This document shows positions 16,859-29,462 of a stretch of 45,593 bases of DNA, one piece after another. The notes beneath the pieces are model-generated. The model worked only from the letters and a program-made list of their open reading frames with translations. It made no database searches and was not told the origin of the DNA. This stretch comes from Halieaceae bacterium (GTDB lineage: Bacteria; Pseudomonadota; Gammaproteobacteria; Pseudomonadales; Halieaceae), in contig JALRFH010000023.1 in NCBI GenBank assembly GCA_023253715.1, positions 1-45,593 on the forward strand, written 5' to 3'. Positions within the stretch are counted from its first letter, which is position 1; the number at the start of each line of letters is the position of its first letter. The translations under genes and the position numbers were made by a program.

Positions 16859-18592
16859 ATGAGCAAGCAAAATACAGATCAACTTGAGCCCAAGCTCTCG
16901 AATCCTTTTCAAGCGAAGCAGAGCAAGCAATTTTCGGTACCAGGCGCAATTGTCGGCGACCCTGGATTGTATGAAAAATCGCTAGAAGCGGGCTGGAATT
17001 TGCAACAGCGCCCTTATGTTGCGGCTGGCACCAAAGCCATCATGCGTCAACATCAGAAGAATCGCATGACAATTTGGGAACGCATCCAGTGTTTAACCGA
17101 CGGGCCGTTTACGGTGTTTTATCAAAACTGGGGGCCCAATTTAGATGGCGCCTCCCTAGTGACAGGCCTGATACAAGTGAACGGCCGCGACGTTGCGGTG
17201 TATGGTCATGACTTCACTGTGCGTGCTGGATCCATGGATGCGACCAACGGTAAAAAATTGGCCCGATTATTTGAACTTGCTGCGAAGCGCAAGATACCGG
17301 TCGTGGGCTTGAATGATTCGGCCGGCGCCTATATCCCGGCTGGGGTTGGCGGGCTTGATGGTTACGCGGATGCCTTTACTGCTCTCAGAAAAATTTCCGG
17401 CGTCGTTCCTAGCATCATGTGCATGTTTGGTTTTAACGCCGGTGGCGGCTCGTATTTGCCCCGCCAAGGTAGCTTCTTGATCCAACCCAACGAGACCTTC
17501 TTTGGGCTGACAGGGCCGGGTGTCGTGAAATCCGTTTTGGGCGAAGACGTGACACCTGATGAATTGGGTGGACCGAAAGTTCACTCGCAAAGCGGCGTTA
17601 CAGACTTTGTGGTACCAGACGAAGTGGCCGCGCTTCGCAAGGTGCGCGAGTTGCTAAATTACCTTCCCAGTCATGCGGGCGAGCTGGCCCCGGTTCAGGC
17701 GTCAAGTGATCCGCTGAGTAGAAAAACCTGGGATATCGATATATTGTTGAAGCAAGCGTTTAATTCGCCAACCGGCTTCAACACACCAATCGATATTAGT
17801 ATTTTGATCCAGCAGCTGTGCGATCACGGAGATTTTTTGGAAATCCAGCCCGAACGCGCTCGCAATACCATCACAGCTCTCGGTCGGATGGGTGGTAACG
17901 TTGTGGGTTTTGTTGCCAATAATTCGGCCGTTGCCTCTGGGCAAATTGATGTCGATGCTGCCTACAAAAATGCGCGCTTTATTCGTTTTTGCAATCTGTA
18001 CAACATCCCCATTATTTTTCTGGAGGATACCACCGGATTTTTACCGGGTCGTGAGCAGGAAAGTCGCGGCATTGTGCAGGCGGGTCGCGCCATGCTGGAT
18101 GCGATTGTTGACTTAAGAACACCGCGATTTCTCGTATTGGTGCGCAACGCCTTCGGCGGCGCCTATGCTTCTTACAACAACTATCCTACGGGAGCCGACT
18201 TCGTAGTCGCTTTGCCGACCACCCGAGTGGCAGTGATGGGGCCCGCGGGTGTGGAGTACGTCTATAAAGACGAACTTCGCAATATCCGCCAGTCGGTCAA
18301 ACACAGGATCGCGCAAGAGGCCGAAGCGCAGCGGGCGGCGGGCTTGAGTGAAGCTGAGGCACTCGATACGGCATCAACCTTGGTACAGGACTGGGTGAAA
18401 GCCGAAGAGCAATTGTTGGCGCAACGCTATGAACGCGAATTGATGAATCCGAACGAAGCCTTGAGCCTAGGCTCGATTTCCCAAATTGTGATGCCATCAG
18501 ATCTGCGGCAAGTACTGGGCGAACAAATGGCATTCTGCTTGCGTCATTACACCCCGGAGCCCATGGGCGGCGTTCAGCGCGAATTCCACTAA
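16859..18592 (+). CDS. Acyl-CoA carboxylase beta (carboxyltransferase), probably propionyl-CoA
   Basis: Carboxyltransferase of 577 residues with the two crotonase-fold halves of PccB/AccB-type subunits. The first half contains [32 protein letters not shown] and [21 protein letters not shown]. The second has [37 protein letters not shown] and [11 protein letters not shown]. It transfers CO2 from carboxybiotin to the acyl-CoA. Compared with classical PccB the first oxyanion region reads DSAGAYIP instead of DSGGARIQEG, and the protein is 40-60 residues longer, so it belongs to a divergent branch. Propionyl-CoA as substrate is inferred from the epimerase and mutase genes in the same operon. Confidence 0.88.
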   Translation: MSKQNTDQLEPKLSNPFQAKQSKQFSVPGAIVGDPGLYEKSLEAGWNLQQRPYVAAGTKAIMRQHQKNRMTIWERIQCLTDGPFTVFYQNWGPNLDGASLVTGLIQVNGRDVAVYGHDFTVRAGSMDATNGKKLARLFELAAKRKIPVVGLNDSAGAYIPAGVGGLDGYADAFTALRKISGVVPSIMCMFGFNAGGGSYLPRQGSFLIQPNETFFGLTGPGVVKSVLGEDVTPDELGGPKVHSQSGVTDFVVPDEVAALRKVRELLNYLPSHAGELAPVQASSDPLSRKTWDIDILLKQAFNSPTGFNTPIDISILIQQLCDHGDFLEIQPERARNTITALGRMGGNVVGFVANNSAVASGQIDVDAAYKNARFIRFCNLYNIPIIFLEDTTGFLPGREQESRGIVQAGRAMLDAIVDLRTPRFLVLVRNAFGGAYASYNNYPTGADFVVALPTTRVAVMGPAGVEYVYKDELRNIRQSVKHRIAQEAEAQRAAGLSEAEALDTASTLVQDWVKAEEQLLAQRYERELMNPNEALSLGSISQIVMPSDLRQVLGEQMAFCLRHYTPEPMGGVQREFH

Positions 18593-18622
18593 GCACGTCG
18601 ACGATTTACAGAGGAATACACA

Positions 18623-21481
18623 GTGTCAAACGAATACTACTTAAAAAACCCCTTGATCCACAAAAATCGTCAGCTTCATAGCCATGCATCAGCGTGGGTA
18701 AAGCAGTTTGATTGTCGTGACCTTAGGCCCCTGATTATCTGTAGAGGCCCTATCCGTAAAGAGGCCATGGACGTGTTCAGCGAAATGGGGATTCAGGATT
18801 TCGGTATACTTTTGAGTGAAAAGGACTCCATCGTATACCAAGACGCCTTGGCGCCCGAACTTCGCGCGATTAAAGACCCAAATCACGTTCATCGCGTGCC
18901 CGATTACACAGGTGCTAATAAAGAAGAGCGCGAACAACGCATCGCTCAAATCATCGCGATTGCGCGCAATAATGGTTATAACTCCATTTTTGCCGGTTAT
19001 GGCTTTATGGCAGAGGACGAAATGATGGTCGCCGCCATGGAGAAAGCCGGCCTTAACTTTATTGGACCGTGCTCTAAAACCGTTCACGATGCCGGCCTTA
19101 AAGATGAAGCAAAGCGAACAGCATTGCGGGTTGGCGTGAGCGTAACCCCCGGTATCGATAATGGTACTGCGCTCACATTATTGAAGAAGTATCCGACCAT
19201 TCAGGCCTTAAAAGACCTGGTGCAGGCACAACAGCTGGCGCTTGATCCCACGCTGCTAGATCAAGCCGAGGTGTCGCTTGAAGACAAAGCCGATTTGGTG
19301 TTGCAGGCATCCTACGACAAGGGTATCGACTTGTACACGGTGGATGAATTATCGGAAACGCTAACCGAGGCGGTCATGCGTATGTACGCCGATTACCCCA
19401 GTAATCGTGTGCGTCTAAAAGCGATATCTGGCGGGGGAGGTAAGGGACAACGCATTCTCGCGGCGCCGTCAGCTTATGAGGGCGACGAATCTTCGAGAAT
19501 CGAGCAGGCAGCGAAAAAAACCCCTGAATTGATTCGTGAAATCTTAAATGAAGTCAAAGCCACTGGTGTAGGAGATAACAAGAATGTGCTGGTTGAGTTG
19601 AACATTGAAACAACACGCCACCAAGAGATTCAAGTTATCGGCAACGGCGAATGGTCGATGACGCTGGGCGGTCGCGATTGCTCGCTTCAGATGCATGAAC
19701 AAAAGCTGCTAGAAGTATCAGTTACTGTCGAGTCCTTGCAGGCGGCCATCGAGGAAGCTAGGCAGCAAGGGCGCGAAACGGAACAGCGGGTTTTAGAGCA
19801 AGATCTGAAAACCTTGACAGCGATGGAAAACGAAGCAGCACGTTTTGGCGAGGCTGTGGGACTTGATTCAGTGTCCACCTTCGAATGTATTGTCGATCGA
19901 GACAAGCACTTCTTCATGGAAATGAACACGCGAATTCAGGTGGAGCATCGCGTAACGGAATTGTGCTATGCGCTCAAGTTCGCCAATCCCGAAAATCCGA
20001 ATGATTTTTTTGTGGTTGAATCACTGGTAGAAGCCATGGTGTTATTAGCTGCGCACGGCCCGAAATTACCCAAGCCCGAACGTCTTCTTCGCTGTAATGA
20101 CAGCGTAGAAGCACGCTTGAACGCGACCAATAATGCGCTTCAGCCGTCAGCCGGAGGTGTTATTGAATATTGGAGTGATGCCATTGCGGGCGAGATTCGT
20201 GATGACCAAGGTATTTCTCTACACAACCCAGACACTGATGTGTTCATTAAATACACTTTGGCAGGCGCCTACGATTCGAATATCGCACTGCTGCTGACCG
20301 TGGGTGATACGCGCTTAGACACATACCAGCGTATGGCGGAAACCTTGCGACGTACCACCATTCGAGGCAAGGACTTAGCAACCAACTTGTCGTTTCACAA
20401 TGGACTGGTTAACTGGTTCATCGGCAACAACATTAACGCCCGACCCACCACGCGGTTCATCGTGCCTTACCTAACCTTAGTGGGTGAGGTTAAATCGTTG
20501 GCAGACAATATTGATCTTGATGCCGCCTGGAGCGCCCTCATGCAACACGTGACACGCGGCGCGGAAGGCAATGGCAAGGCGGCGTTAGAGGAGTGTATGA
20601 CCTTAAAGCAAACCTTATTGACGCGTCCGGTCGCCGCACTTTTGCAAGATCCGCACGCTTTAAGCGGGTGGTTGAGCATCCACGGAGACTGTGTGGGCTT
20701 AATCGGCGAGACGTTGGTGTGGAACGAGAACCCGGTTGAGCTGCTGGCAGATACATACGAGTTCTTGAATATGGGGTATCGTCCTGGGCAGGCGGCGTCA
20801 AGTATGATTTGGAGTCATGACAATGATTTACTGTCGGAAGCTAAACAATTTTATCAGGATTTGGATGACCGACTCGCCTGCGAAGACTGGATCGAGCTGT
20901 GCTCGGTATTGGATGAAGAATCCGCACCCGATGGCTCTGAAATCGATGGGCATTTGTGGGCGGCTGTACGATCCGCGCATTATGGGTATCAAGCTGGCAT
21001 GGATTTATTACTGCTGTTGCCGAAATTAGGCCAGCTAGCTGACTTCTATTCGTTGGCTGTGAATGATGATCTGACCATCGCTATTCCCGATCGCTTATTG
21101 GATACTGAGCATCAGGCGAAGATGGCCAAAGTATTAGCTCCGCCGCCAGCGGCGAAGGCCGATGAGATTCTCGCAGCTAGCGGTGGCATGTTTTATGGCC
21201 GAGAGAGCCCAGAGCACGCATTGTATGTGGAAGCGGGCTCGCATTTTGAGGCTGGGGATCCGCTTTACATCGTCGAAGTCATGAAGATGTTTAATAAGGT
21301 TTATGCGCCTTTTGCGGGTACCATTGACGAGGTGTTAATTGAGAAGGATGGTGTCATCATTCGTAAAGGGCAGCCTTTATTTAAAATTACACCCGATGAA
21401 AAAATCGAGATTGAAACACCAGAGCAAAAACAGGCGCGACAGCGCGTCAAGACCTCTGAGCTAATGCAATCCATACTGTAA
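18623..21481 (+). CDS. Acyl-CoA carboxylase alpha: biotin carboxylase plus biotin carrier, long divergent form
   Basis: Protein of 952 residues. In order it has a biotin-carboxylase N-domain (about 35-165, with FAGYGFMAEDE), an inserted segment (about 185-260), an ATP-grasp domain with SGGGGKGQ near 270 and EMNTRIQVEH near 432-441, a biotin-carboxylase C-domain, a linker (about 640-850), and a biotinyl domain with VEVMKMFN, putting the biotin on Lys888. Usual alpha subunits are 650-700 residues. Here the familiar EHPVTE reads EHRVTE, EAMKM reads EVMKM, and a 28-residue basic/acidic tail follows the biotinyl fold. It starts at GTG after GAGG. It charges biotin with CO2 for the beta subunit upstream. 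Confidence 0.88.
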   Translation: MSNEYYLKNPLIHKNRQLHSHASAWVKQFDCRDLRPLIICRGPIRKEAMDVFSEMGIQDFGILLSEKDSIVYQDALAPELRAIKDPNHVHRVPDYTGANKEEREQRIAQIIAIARNNGYNSIFAGYGFMAEDEMMVAAMEKAGLNFIGPCSKTVHDAGLKDEAKRTALRVGVSVTPGIDNGTALTLLKKYPTIQALKDLVQAQQLALDPTLLDQAEVSLEDKADLVLQASYDKGIDLYTVDELSETLTEAVMRMYADYPSNRVRLKAISGGGGKGQRILAAPSAYEGDESSRIEQAAKKTPELIREILNEVKATGVGDNKNVLVELNIETTRHQEIQVIGNGEWSMTLGGRDCSLQMHEQKLLEVSVTVESLQAAIEEARQQGRETEQRVLEQDLKTLTAMENEAARFGEAVGLDSVSTFECIVDRDKHFFMEMNTRIQVEHRVTELCYALKFANPENPNDFFVVESLVEAMVLLAAHGPKLPKPERLLRCNDSVEARLNATNNALQPSAGGVIEYWSDAIAGEIRDDQGISLHNPDTDVFIKYTLAGAYDSNIALLLTVGDTRLDTYQRMAETLRRTTIRGKDLATNLSFHNGLVNWFIGNNINARPTTRFIVPYLTLVGEVKSLADNIDLDAAWSALMQHVTRGAEGNGKAALEECMTLKQTLLTRPVAALLQDPHALSGWLSIHGDCVGLIGETLVWNENPVELLADTYEFLNMGYRPGQAASSMIWSHDNDLLSEAKQFYQDLDDRLACEDWIELCSVLDEESAPDGSEIDGHLWAAVRSAHYGYQAGMDLLLLLPKLGQLADFYSLAVNDDLTIAIPDRLLDTEHQAKMAKVLAPPPAAKADEILAASGGMFYGRESPEHALYVEAGSHFEAGDPLYIVEVMKMFNKVYAPFAGTIDEVLIEKDGVIIRKGQPLFKITPDEKIEIETPEQKQARQRVKTSELMQSIL

Positions 21482-21490
21482 GGACGTGTC

Positions 21491-21904
21491 ATGATTACGG
21501 GTTTAGATCATATCGCTATAGCGGTGCCAGACTTAGAAGCTGCCATCAAACGATTCATGGAAGATTTCGGTTTGCCCTATGAAGGCACAGAGGAGGTTAT
21601 CTCTGCGAAAACCACCACCGCGTTCTTCCCTCTACCCCCCACGAGTATTGAGCTTGTGCACCCTCTGAACGGCGAGGGACCGATCGCAGGCTATCTTGAA
21701 AAACGGGGCGGGGGCATACACCACCTCTGCTTCCGAACGGATAATATTCAAGACGACGTTGAGCGTCTGCGCGCTAAGGGCTACCAGTTTATTGGCGATG
21801 CGCCCGCACCCGGGGCGCACGGTTCTACCGTGATTTTCATCCATCCTAAAAGCTGTGGCGGCGTGTTAATCGAGTTAAGCCAGCCAGCCCACGAGCATAA
21901 ATAA
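21491..21904 (+). CDS. mce: Methylmalonyl-CoA epimerase
   Basis: Vicinal-oxygen-chelate fold enzyme of 137 residues, the usual length. It interconverts (S)- and (R)-methylmalonyl-CoA. It begins GLDHIAIAV, with the first metal histidine at residue 7. The second repeat supplies [12 protein letters not shown], and the C-terminal [12 protein letters not shown] carries the conserved glutamate. It starts nine bases after the carboxylase alpha stop, with AAGGA as ribosome-binding site, and sits exactly between its two pathway partners. Confidence 0.94.
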   Translation: MITGLDHIAIAVPDLEAAIKRFMEDFGLPYEGTEEVISAKTTTAFFPLPPTSIELVHPLNGEGPIAGYLEKRGGGIHHLCFRTDNIQDDVERLRAKGYQFIGDAPAPGAHGSTVIFIHPKSCGGVLIELSQPAHEHK

Positions 21905-21917
21905 GCAGGGACCGATC

Positions 21918-24077
21918 ATGAGTGATTCAATTTACGACCCCAACCAAGCGACCCCCGACAACTGGAAAACCGTGGCCGAGTCGCAAATGCGCGGTAAGTC
22001 GGTAGACGATCTGGTTTGGCATACCCCCGAGGACATTGATGTAAAGCCACTGTACACGATGGAAGATCTTGATGGGCTGCAATACGTCAACACCATGCCT
22101 GGGATGTCACCCTACATTCGCGGCCCGCAAGCCACGATGTACGCTGGACGTCCTTGGACAATCCGGCAGTATGCGGGATTTTCGACCGCAGAAGAATCCA
22201 ACGCTTTTTATCGAAAGGCACTAGCGGCAGGTGGGCAGGGCATTTCGGTCGCGTTCGACTTGGCGACACACCGAGGTTACGATTCTGATCACCCTAGGGT
22301 GATGGGCGACGTTGGCAAAGCCGGTGTTGCGATCGACTCGGTCGAGGATATGAAGATCCTATTCGATGGCATTCCCCTGGATAAAGTGTCCGTTTCAATG
22401 ACAATGAACGGCGCCGTCTTACCCGTGCTTGCTGGCTACATTGTGTCGGCAGAGGAGCAGGGGGTTACACCTGATCAATTAGCGGGGACCATACAAAACG
22501 ACATCTTGAAAGAATTTATGGTGCGCAACACCTACATTTACCCGCCTGCGCCGAGTATGCGAATCATTGGTGACATTATCGCCTATTGTTCTGAGAATAT
22601 GCCCAAGTTTAATACCATTAGCATATCGGGCTATCACATCCAGGAAGCCGGAGCCAACGCGGCCTTGGAGCTTGCTTATACCTTGGCCGATGGTAAGGAA
22701 TATATCCGAACAGCGATCGCGGCGGGATTAGATATCGACGCTTTTGCACCGCGCTTGTCGTTTTTCTGGGGCATTGGCATGAACTTCTACATGGAGATCG
22801 CCAAGCTCAGAGCAGCGCGCTTGTTGTGGGCGAAAATCGTGGCCGAGTTTAACCCTAAGAACCCAAAGAGTTCGATGCTAAGGACCCACAGTCAAACATC
22901 CGGTTGGTCCTTAACCGAACAAGATCCCTACAACAACGTCGTTCGTACCACGATCGAGGCAATGGCCGCGGTGTTTGGCGGAACCCAGTCCTTACATACG
23001 AACGCCTTGGATGAAGCCATCGCGTTACCCACTGAATTCTCCGCTCGTATTGCGCGAAACACTCAGCTGATCATCCAAGAGGAGACGGGGATCACTAAGG
23101 TGGTCGATCCTTGGGGCGGGTCCTACTTCATGGAGAACTTAACCCAATCTATTGCGGATAAAGCCTGGGAATTAATTGAAGAGGTAGAGGCAGCGGGTGG
23201 TATGGCCAAAGCCATCGAAACCGGCATGCCGAAGTTAAAAATCGAAGAGGCCGCAGCGAAGAAACAGGCACGTATCGACCGGGGCGAAGACGTCATCGTC
23301 GGTGTAAACAAATACAAGACACAGACCGATGAAGAAGTCGATGTGTTATCGATCGACGATCAGGCCGTTCGCGAATCGCAAATCAGCCGCTTGCAGAGTA
23401 TTCGCGCAAGTCGTGACGAAGAAGCGGTGCAACAAGCATTATCTGATCTCAACCAGTGCGCTAAGGCCGGCGTCGGCAACCTGCTTGATCTCGCGGTTAA
23501 AGCCACTCGACTTCGAGCCACCGTGGGTGAAATTTCAGATGCGCTAGAGCGTGAATTTGGGCGCTTTAACGCGACCGCGCAAACGGTATCGGGCGTCTAT
23601 GGCGCCGCTTTTGATGAGGACGATGATTGGAAAATGATCAGCGCAGATATCGAACAGTTTATTAACGATTTTGGCCGACGGCCTAGAATGTTGGTCTGTA
23701 AGATGGGGCAGGATGGGCACGACCGCGGTGCTAAAGTTGTGGCCACAGCATTTGCTGATGTCGGTTTTGATGTCGATCTATCGCCGATGTTCTCGACGCC
23801 CCAAGAGGTCGCTAAGCAGGCCATCGAAAATGACGTGCATGTCGTAGGCGCTTCTTCGCTCGCAGCGGGGCACAAGACCCTCATTCCCGCACTGGTGGAG
23901 GAACTGCGGAAACAGGGTGCCGACGACATCGTGGTCATCGCGGGAGGCGTCATTCCCAAACAAGACTATCAGGCCCTTTATGACGCCGGCGTTCGTTGCA
24001 TTTTTGGGCCGGGTACACCCATTCCGGTTTCGGCGCGCGCGGTATTAGACGCGGTCAGAGAAACGCTGGCTGACTAA
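21918..24077 (+). CDS. Methylmalonyl-CoA mutase, single-chain large form
   Basis: Adenosylcobalamin-dependent mutase of 719 residues that converts (R)-methylmalonyl-CoA to succinyl-CoA. The TIM-barrel domain begins with [21 protein letters not shown] and includes [23 protein letters not shown] and [16 protein letters not shown]. The C-terminal B12-binding domain has the base-off motif DGHDRG at about 600, with the lower-ligand histidine, and continues to VIPKQDY. It is a complete homodimer-type enzyme and needs no small subunit. I see no cobalamin riboswitch in the 13-base space before it. Confidence 0.96.
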   Translation: MSDSIYDPNQATPDNWKTVAESQMRGKSVDDLVWHTPEDIDVKPLYTMEDLDGLQYVNTMPGMSPYIRGPQATMYAGRPWTIRQYAGFSTAEESNAFYRKALAAGGQGISVAFDLATHRGYDSDHPRVMGDVGKAGVAIDSVEDMKILFDGIPLDKVSVSMTMNGAVLPVLAGYIVSAEEQGVTPDQLAGTIQNDILKEFMVRNTYIYPPAPSMRIIGDIIAYCSENMPKFNTISISGYHIQEAGANAALELAYTLADGKEYIRTAIAAGLDIDAFAPRLSFFWGIGMNFYMEIAKLRAARLLWAKIVAEFNPKNPKSSMLRTHSQTSGWSLTEQDPYNNVVRTTIEAMAAVFGGTQSLHTNALDEAIALPTEFSARIARNTQLIIQEETGITKVVDPWGGSYFMENLTQSIADKAWELIEEVEAAGGMAKAIETGMPKLKIEEAAAKKQARIDRGEDVIVGVNKYKTQTDEEVDVLSIDDQAVRESQISRLQSIRASRDEEAVQQALSDLNQCAKAGVGNLLDLAVKATRLRATVGEISDALEREFGRFNATAQTVSGVYGAAFDEDDDWKMISADIEQFINDFGRRPRMLVCKMGQDGHDRGAKVVATAFADVGFDVDLSPMFSTPQEVAKQAIENDVHVVGASSLAAGHKTLIPALVEELRKQGADDIVVIAGGVIPKQDYQALYDAGVRCIFGPGTPIPVSARAVLDAVRETLAD

Positions 24078-25034
24078 ATGATGTTGACGCCCGAGGCGAT
24101 ACGGTCCGGCCAACGCCGTGCACTGGCAAAGGCAATTACTTTGATTGAGAGTACTCGAGATCAGGATCGAGAGCAGGCACAAAGCTTGCTCGGTGAACTA
24201 CTGCCGCACACGGGCAACAGCGTTCGCATCGGAATCACGGGCGTGCCAGGTGTTGGCAAGTCCACCTTTATCGAAGCCTTTGGCTTACATCTCTTATCGA
24301 TTGGCAAACGAGTTGCAGTACTGGCCGTTGACCCAAGCTCCCCCATTGCGGGCGGGTCGATTTTGGGTGACAAGACACGCATGGAAGTGCTATCGCGCTC
24401 TGATGATGCCTTCATTCGACCAAGCCCGGCCGGCAGCGCGCTTGGCGGCGTAGCGCAAAAAACCCGGGAAACCATGTTGTTATGTGAAGCCGCCGGTTAC
24501 GATGTCATCTTGGTCGAAACGGTGGGCGTGGGGCAATCGGAACATCAAGTGGCTGGCATGGTCGACTTTTTTGTGTTGTTGATGCTGCCCGGCGCTGGAG
24601 ACGAGTTGCAGGGGATAAAGAAGGGGATTTTAGAACTCGCGGATGCGTTAGTGATTAACAAGGCAGACGGGGAGAGTCTTGGGTTGGCCGAGCAAGCCAA
24701 ACGACACTATCAAAACGCGATGCACCTGCTCAAACATAATGGCTTTTGGACACCCCAAGTTCGAACCTGCTCGGCGCTGCATACCCAGGGTATTGGTGAT
24801 ATTTGGGAGATGATCACCGACTACTGCCAGCAAGCAAAAGCCAATGGCAGCTTGCAAGCCGATCGTCACGCTCAGCGTTTACACTGGATGCATCAATTAA
24901 TTCGGGAGGGATTAGAGGCGAAACTTCGTGCAAATCCACAAGTCAAAGCCCTGTTGCCCGAGTTGGAAAAAGCGGTCGCGGAGCAAGGAGTCACCACCTA
25001 TACCGCGGCGAGGCAAATACTGGATCTGATCTAA
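24078..25034 (+). CDS. meaB: Methylmalonyl-CoA mutase chaperone GTPase MeaB
   Basis: G3E GTPase of 318 residues (MeaB/ArgK family) that gates cofactor loading and protects the mutase from inactivation. The P-loop GVPGVGKST lies near residues 55-63, followed by VDPSSPIAGGSILGDKTRM, ETVGVGQSE and the base-recognition NKADG. The ATG directly follows the mutase stop codon with no spacer, so expression is tightly coupled to its client. Confidence 0.95.
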   Translation: MMLTPEAIRSGQRRALAKAITLIESTRDQDREQAQSLLGELLPHTGNSVRIGITGVPGVGKSTFIEAFGLHLLSIGKRVAVLAVDPSSPIAGGSILGDKTRMEVLSRSDDAFIRPSPAGSALGGVAQKTRETMLLCEAAGYDVILVETVGVGQSEHQVAGMVDFFVLLMLPGAGDELQGIKKGILELADALVINKADGESLGLAEQAKRHYQNAMHLLKHNGFWTPQVRTCSALHTQGIGDIWEMITDYCQQAKANGSLQADRHAQRLHWMHQLIREGLEAKLRANPQVKALLPELEKAVAEQGVTTYTAARQILDLI

Positions 25035-25047
25035 ATCGAGGTTTGCA

Positions 25048-25362
25048 ATGGACTTTTTACCTTTGGAGCGGCTTATCAACCTTTACGATGGCTACCGACA
25101 AGCCTTTAACGTAAATGGCGCAAACATCATTTTGTTGCAAGAAGGGGGGCAAGTGTTTGCCTTTTCACGCACTTGCCCACACCAGAACTATACCTTGGAT
25201 TATGCGCGGGTCAGCGACGGTTTGGTGGTGTGTTCAGCGCATGGGTTTGAATTCGATTTGCATCGAGGAGGCGCGCTGGTGAAGCCTTTGGGGTTTCCTT
25301 GTGCCGCGCTCAAAACCTACGATCTCGTCTACGAGGGAGACAGGATAGGGATTGTGTCTTAA
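25048..25362 (+). CDS. Rieske [2Fe-2S] protein
   Basis: Small soluble Rieske-fold protein of 104 residues. The cluster ligands are clear: Cys43-x-His45 (CPH) and Cys62-x2-His65 (CSAH). It resembles stand-alone ferredoxin components of dioxygenases and similar electron carriers. It begins 13 bases after meaB and is the last gene of the propionyl-CoA operon, although no oxygenase is encoded nearby. Its electron partner is unknown. Its stop overlaps the end of the convergent acetyltransferase gene by four bases. Confidence 0.88.
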   Translation: MDFLPLERLINLYDGYRQAFNVNGANIILLQEGGQVFAFSRTCPHQNYTLDYARVSDGLVVCSAHGFEFDLHRGGALVKPLGFPCAALKTYDLVYEGDRIGIVS

Positions 25363-26294
25363 ATCCCGAGTTCACGTAAATTAGGATCCGCCTCACTACG
25401 CTGCCAAACACGGTCAAAGACCTCAATCAAACGCATACAAAGCGGCCGGTCTGATGGTTCGAAACGCACGCGAGGATCGTTGATATTCGGCATGTAAAGC
25501 ACACCGTCATGATCGGCAAGCACCATCATTTTTCCCTCTAAGGCTTCGGGTACCCGCGTGATATGAAGGTGCACAGAACTGGGCAAGCGTCTTGACAAGT
25601 CCAGCAGCCGGTGCCCTTTTTGTTGGATTAACTGACTATTGGTGATCAAAATCTGAACCTGAGAGTCTCGAGTTGAGCGCGCCAAGTCAGACAGACGGTC
25701 TGCCAATTCTTTATCGTCGAATAGCAAATGATCCAGCGAGTCGCTAAAAATTCGGAGGGTCCTGTTAGCTCGACGAGCCAAATTCAGAACGAGCTGATCA
25801 CTGGGCGCCGGATAACTCGCGCCTACAATGCGTTCATGGTAGTCCTGGTAGTTCAGGGTCATATCCATCGCTTGATGCCTAATGCCCGCTTCATCAAAGG
25901 AGTGACCGTGGCTCGCGAAGCCATGCCTTGCGTAGAAGGCTATGGCGGACTCTTGCGCATGCAGGTAAAGCTTAGGTAGGCCACTTTTCCTGGCATCTTC
26001 CACGACATACTGAACCAAGGCCGAGCCAACCCCGGCGTTGCGATAGGCACTGAGCACCGCCATCCGTCCGACCCGGCCATCGGCGAGACGCCTCGCTGTC
26101 CCCACCGGCTTTTTGTCGACGATAGCAACGTAGTGATGCGCGGTCGCATCTAGACCGTCAAGTTCTACCGTTTCGGGGATTCCTTGCTCGTCGACAAACA
26201 CGCGCCGACGAATCATGCTCAGCACCGTTTGACCCTTGCCCCAATCGAGCTTTTCGACCCGAATATCGAGTTGTTCGCGTTCTTGTTTAATCAT
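25359..26294 (-). CDS. GNAT N-acetyltransferase fused to a C-terminal domain
   Basis: Protein of 311 residues in two parts. Residues 1 to about 150 are an ElaA-like GNAT domain with VFVDEQGIP, the acetyl-CoA loop RNAGVGSA and ESAIAFYARHGF. From about 155 to the end is a second domain with RIFSDSLDHLLFDDKE, QVQILITNSQLIQQKGHRLLDL and DHDGVLYMPNIN. Its order of elements recalls the phospholipase-D-like fold, but I see no HxK catalytic motif. The acceptor is unknown. It is the last gene of the rluE-purB unit, 75 bases after purB. Confidence 0.82.
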   Translation of the reverse strand: MIKQEREQLDIRVEKLDWGKGQTVLSMIRRRVFVDEQGIPETVELDGLDATAHHYVAIVDKKPVGTARRLADGRVGRMAVLSAYRNAGVGSALVQYVVEDARKSGLPKLYLHAQESAIAFYARHGFASHGHSFDEAGIRHQAMDMTLNYQDYHERIVGASYPAPSDQLVLNLARRANRTLRIFSDSLDHLLFDDKELADRLSDLARSTRDSQVQILITNSQLIQQKGHRLLDLSRRLPSSVHLHITRVPEALEGKMMVLADHDGVLYMPNINDPRVRFEPSDRPLCMRLIEVFDRVWQRSEADPNLRELGI

Positions 26295-26368
26295 GCCTTA
26301 AGCATAAACTCAGTCTGAGCATTATCAAACCATCAATGTGATATTGATCACATTTTTCCCTAAAAGCT

Positions 26369-28376
<2,008 letters not shown>

Positions 28377-28380
<4 letters not shown>

Positions 28381-29462
28381 GCTGCCTCCGCGATGACACC
28401 GCCGCCCAAACAACGGTTGCCGTCGTAGAATACCGCGGATTGCCCCGGGGTGATGGCTCGCTGAGGCTGCTCGAAGGCCACCCAGAGACGACCATCCTCG
28501 CAGCGTACCCGACATGTCTGGTCGGGCTGCCGATATCGAATCTTGGCGCTGCAAGTGAAGCTTTCTGGTGGCGGCGTACCAATCCAAAAGGGTTCAACAA
28601 CGGTGAGGCTATTTTTAAATAAACTCGGATGCTGATTACCCTGCGCGACAATCAGTCGGTTGCGTTCAAGATCCTTACTGACCACGTACCAGGGTGCCTC
28701 TGAAAAATCTTTGGTTCCGCCGATTCCAAGCCCTTGGCGCTGCCCAATCGTGTGGTACATAAGCCCTTGGTGCGTTCCTAGCTCTTCGCCCGTAATAGCG
28801 CATATAGCACCGGGTTGCGCGGGCAGATAGGTCGCCAAAAAATCGGAAAAACGTCGTTCCCCGATAAAGCAAATCCCAGTAGAGTCCTTTTTGTCAAAGG
28901 TGGGAAGGCCGGCGGTCTTCGCCCGTTCTCGGACCTCGGACTTATGCATGTTGCTCAATGGGAAGAGGGTTTTTGAAAGGGCTTCGTGTGACACCTGATG
29001 CAAAAAGTAACTCTGGTCTTTGTTAGGGTCATGGCCTTTTACGAGTGTCGTCAGTCCATTTTCATCGATGCCCGTTCCAGCATAGTGGCCAGTAGCGATT
29101 TTGTCAGCACCGAGGGTCAAGGCGTAGTCTAGGAATGCTTTGAACTTTATTTCTTTGTTGCACAATATATCAGGGTTTGGCGTGCGTCCTGCTCGATACT
29201 CGGCGAGGAAATATTCAAACACTCGATCCCAATAGGCTTGCGCAAAATTGGCACCGTGCAGCACAATTCCCAACGCGGCCGCAACAGCAGAGGCATCGGC
29301 AAAGTCTTGCATTGCCGTGCAATACTCGGTGTCGTCGTCTTCATCCCAGTTTTTCATGAACAGCGCTTCGACCTCATAGCCCTGTTCCAGTAGACACAAA
29401 GCCGCCACGGAAGAGTCTACGCCCCCAGACATTCCAACAATGACTTTTTGTTTAGGATTCAT
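28377..29462 (-). CDS. mnmA: tRNA 2-thiouridine synthase MnmA
   Basis: tRNA-specific 2-thiouridylase of 361 residues, which thiolates U34 of tRNA-Lys, -Glu and -Gln. The ATP-binding SGGVDSS is at 12-18. The catalytic pair is Cys101 (LCNKEIKF) and Cys198 (GICFIGER). NPDILCN, DQSYFL and the C-terminal OB-like region are present. It overlaps nudJ upstream by 11 bases and hflD downstream by 4. Confidence 0.96.

Noticed and set aside
21905-21917. Possible cobalamin riboswitch before the mutase
   Set aside because: The gap is only 13 bases; no room for the element, and none is visible before the operon either.
28381-28587. Upstream extension of the hflD frame
   Set aside because: It lies inside mnmA on the same strand and has no similarity to HflD; the ATG at 28380 overlaps the mnmA stop as expected for coupling.
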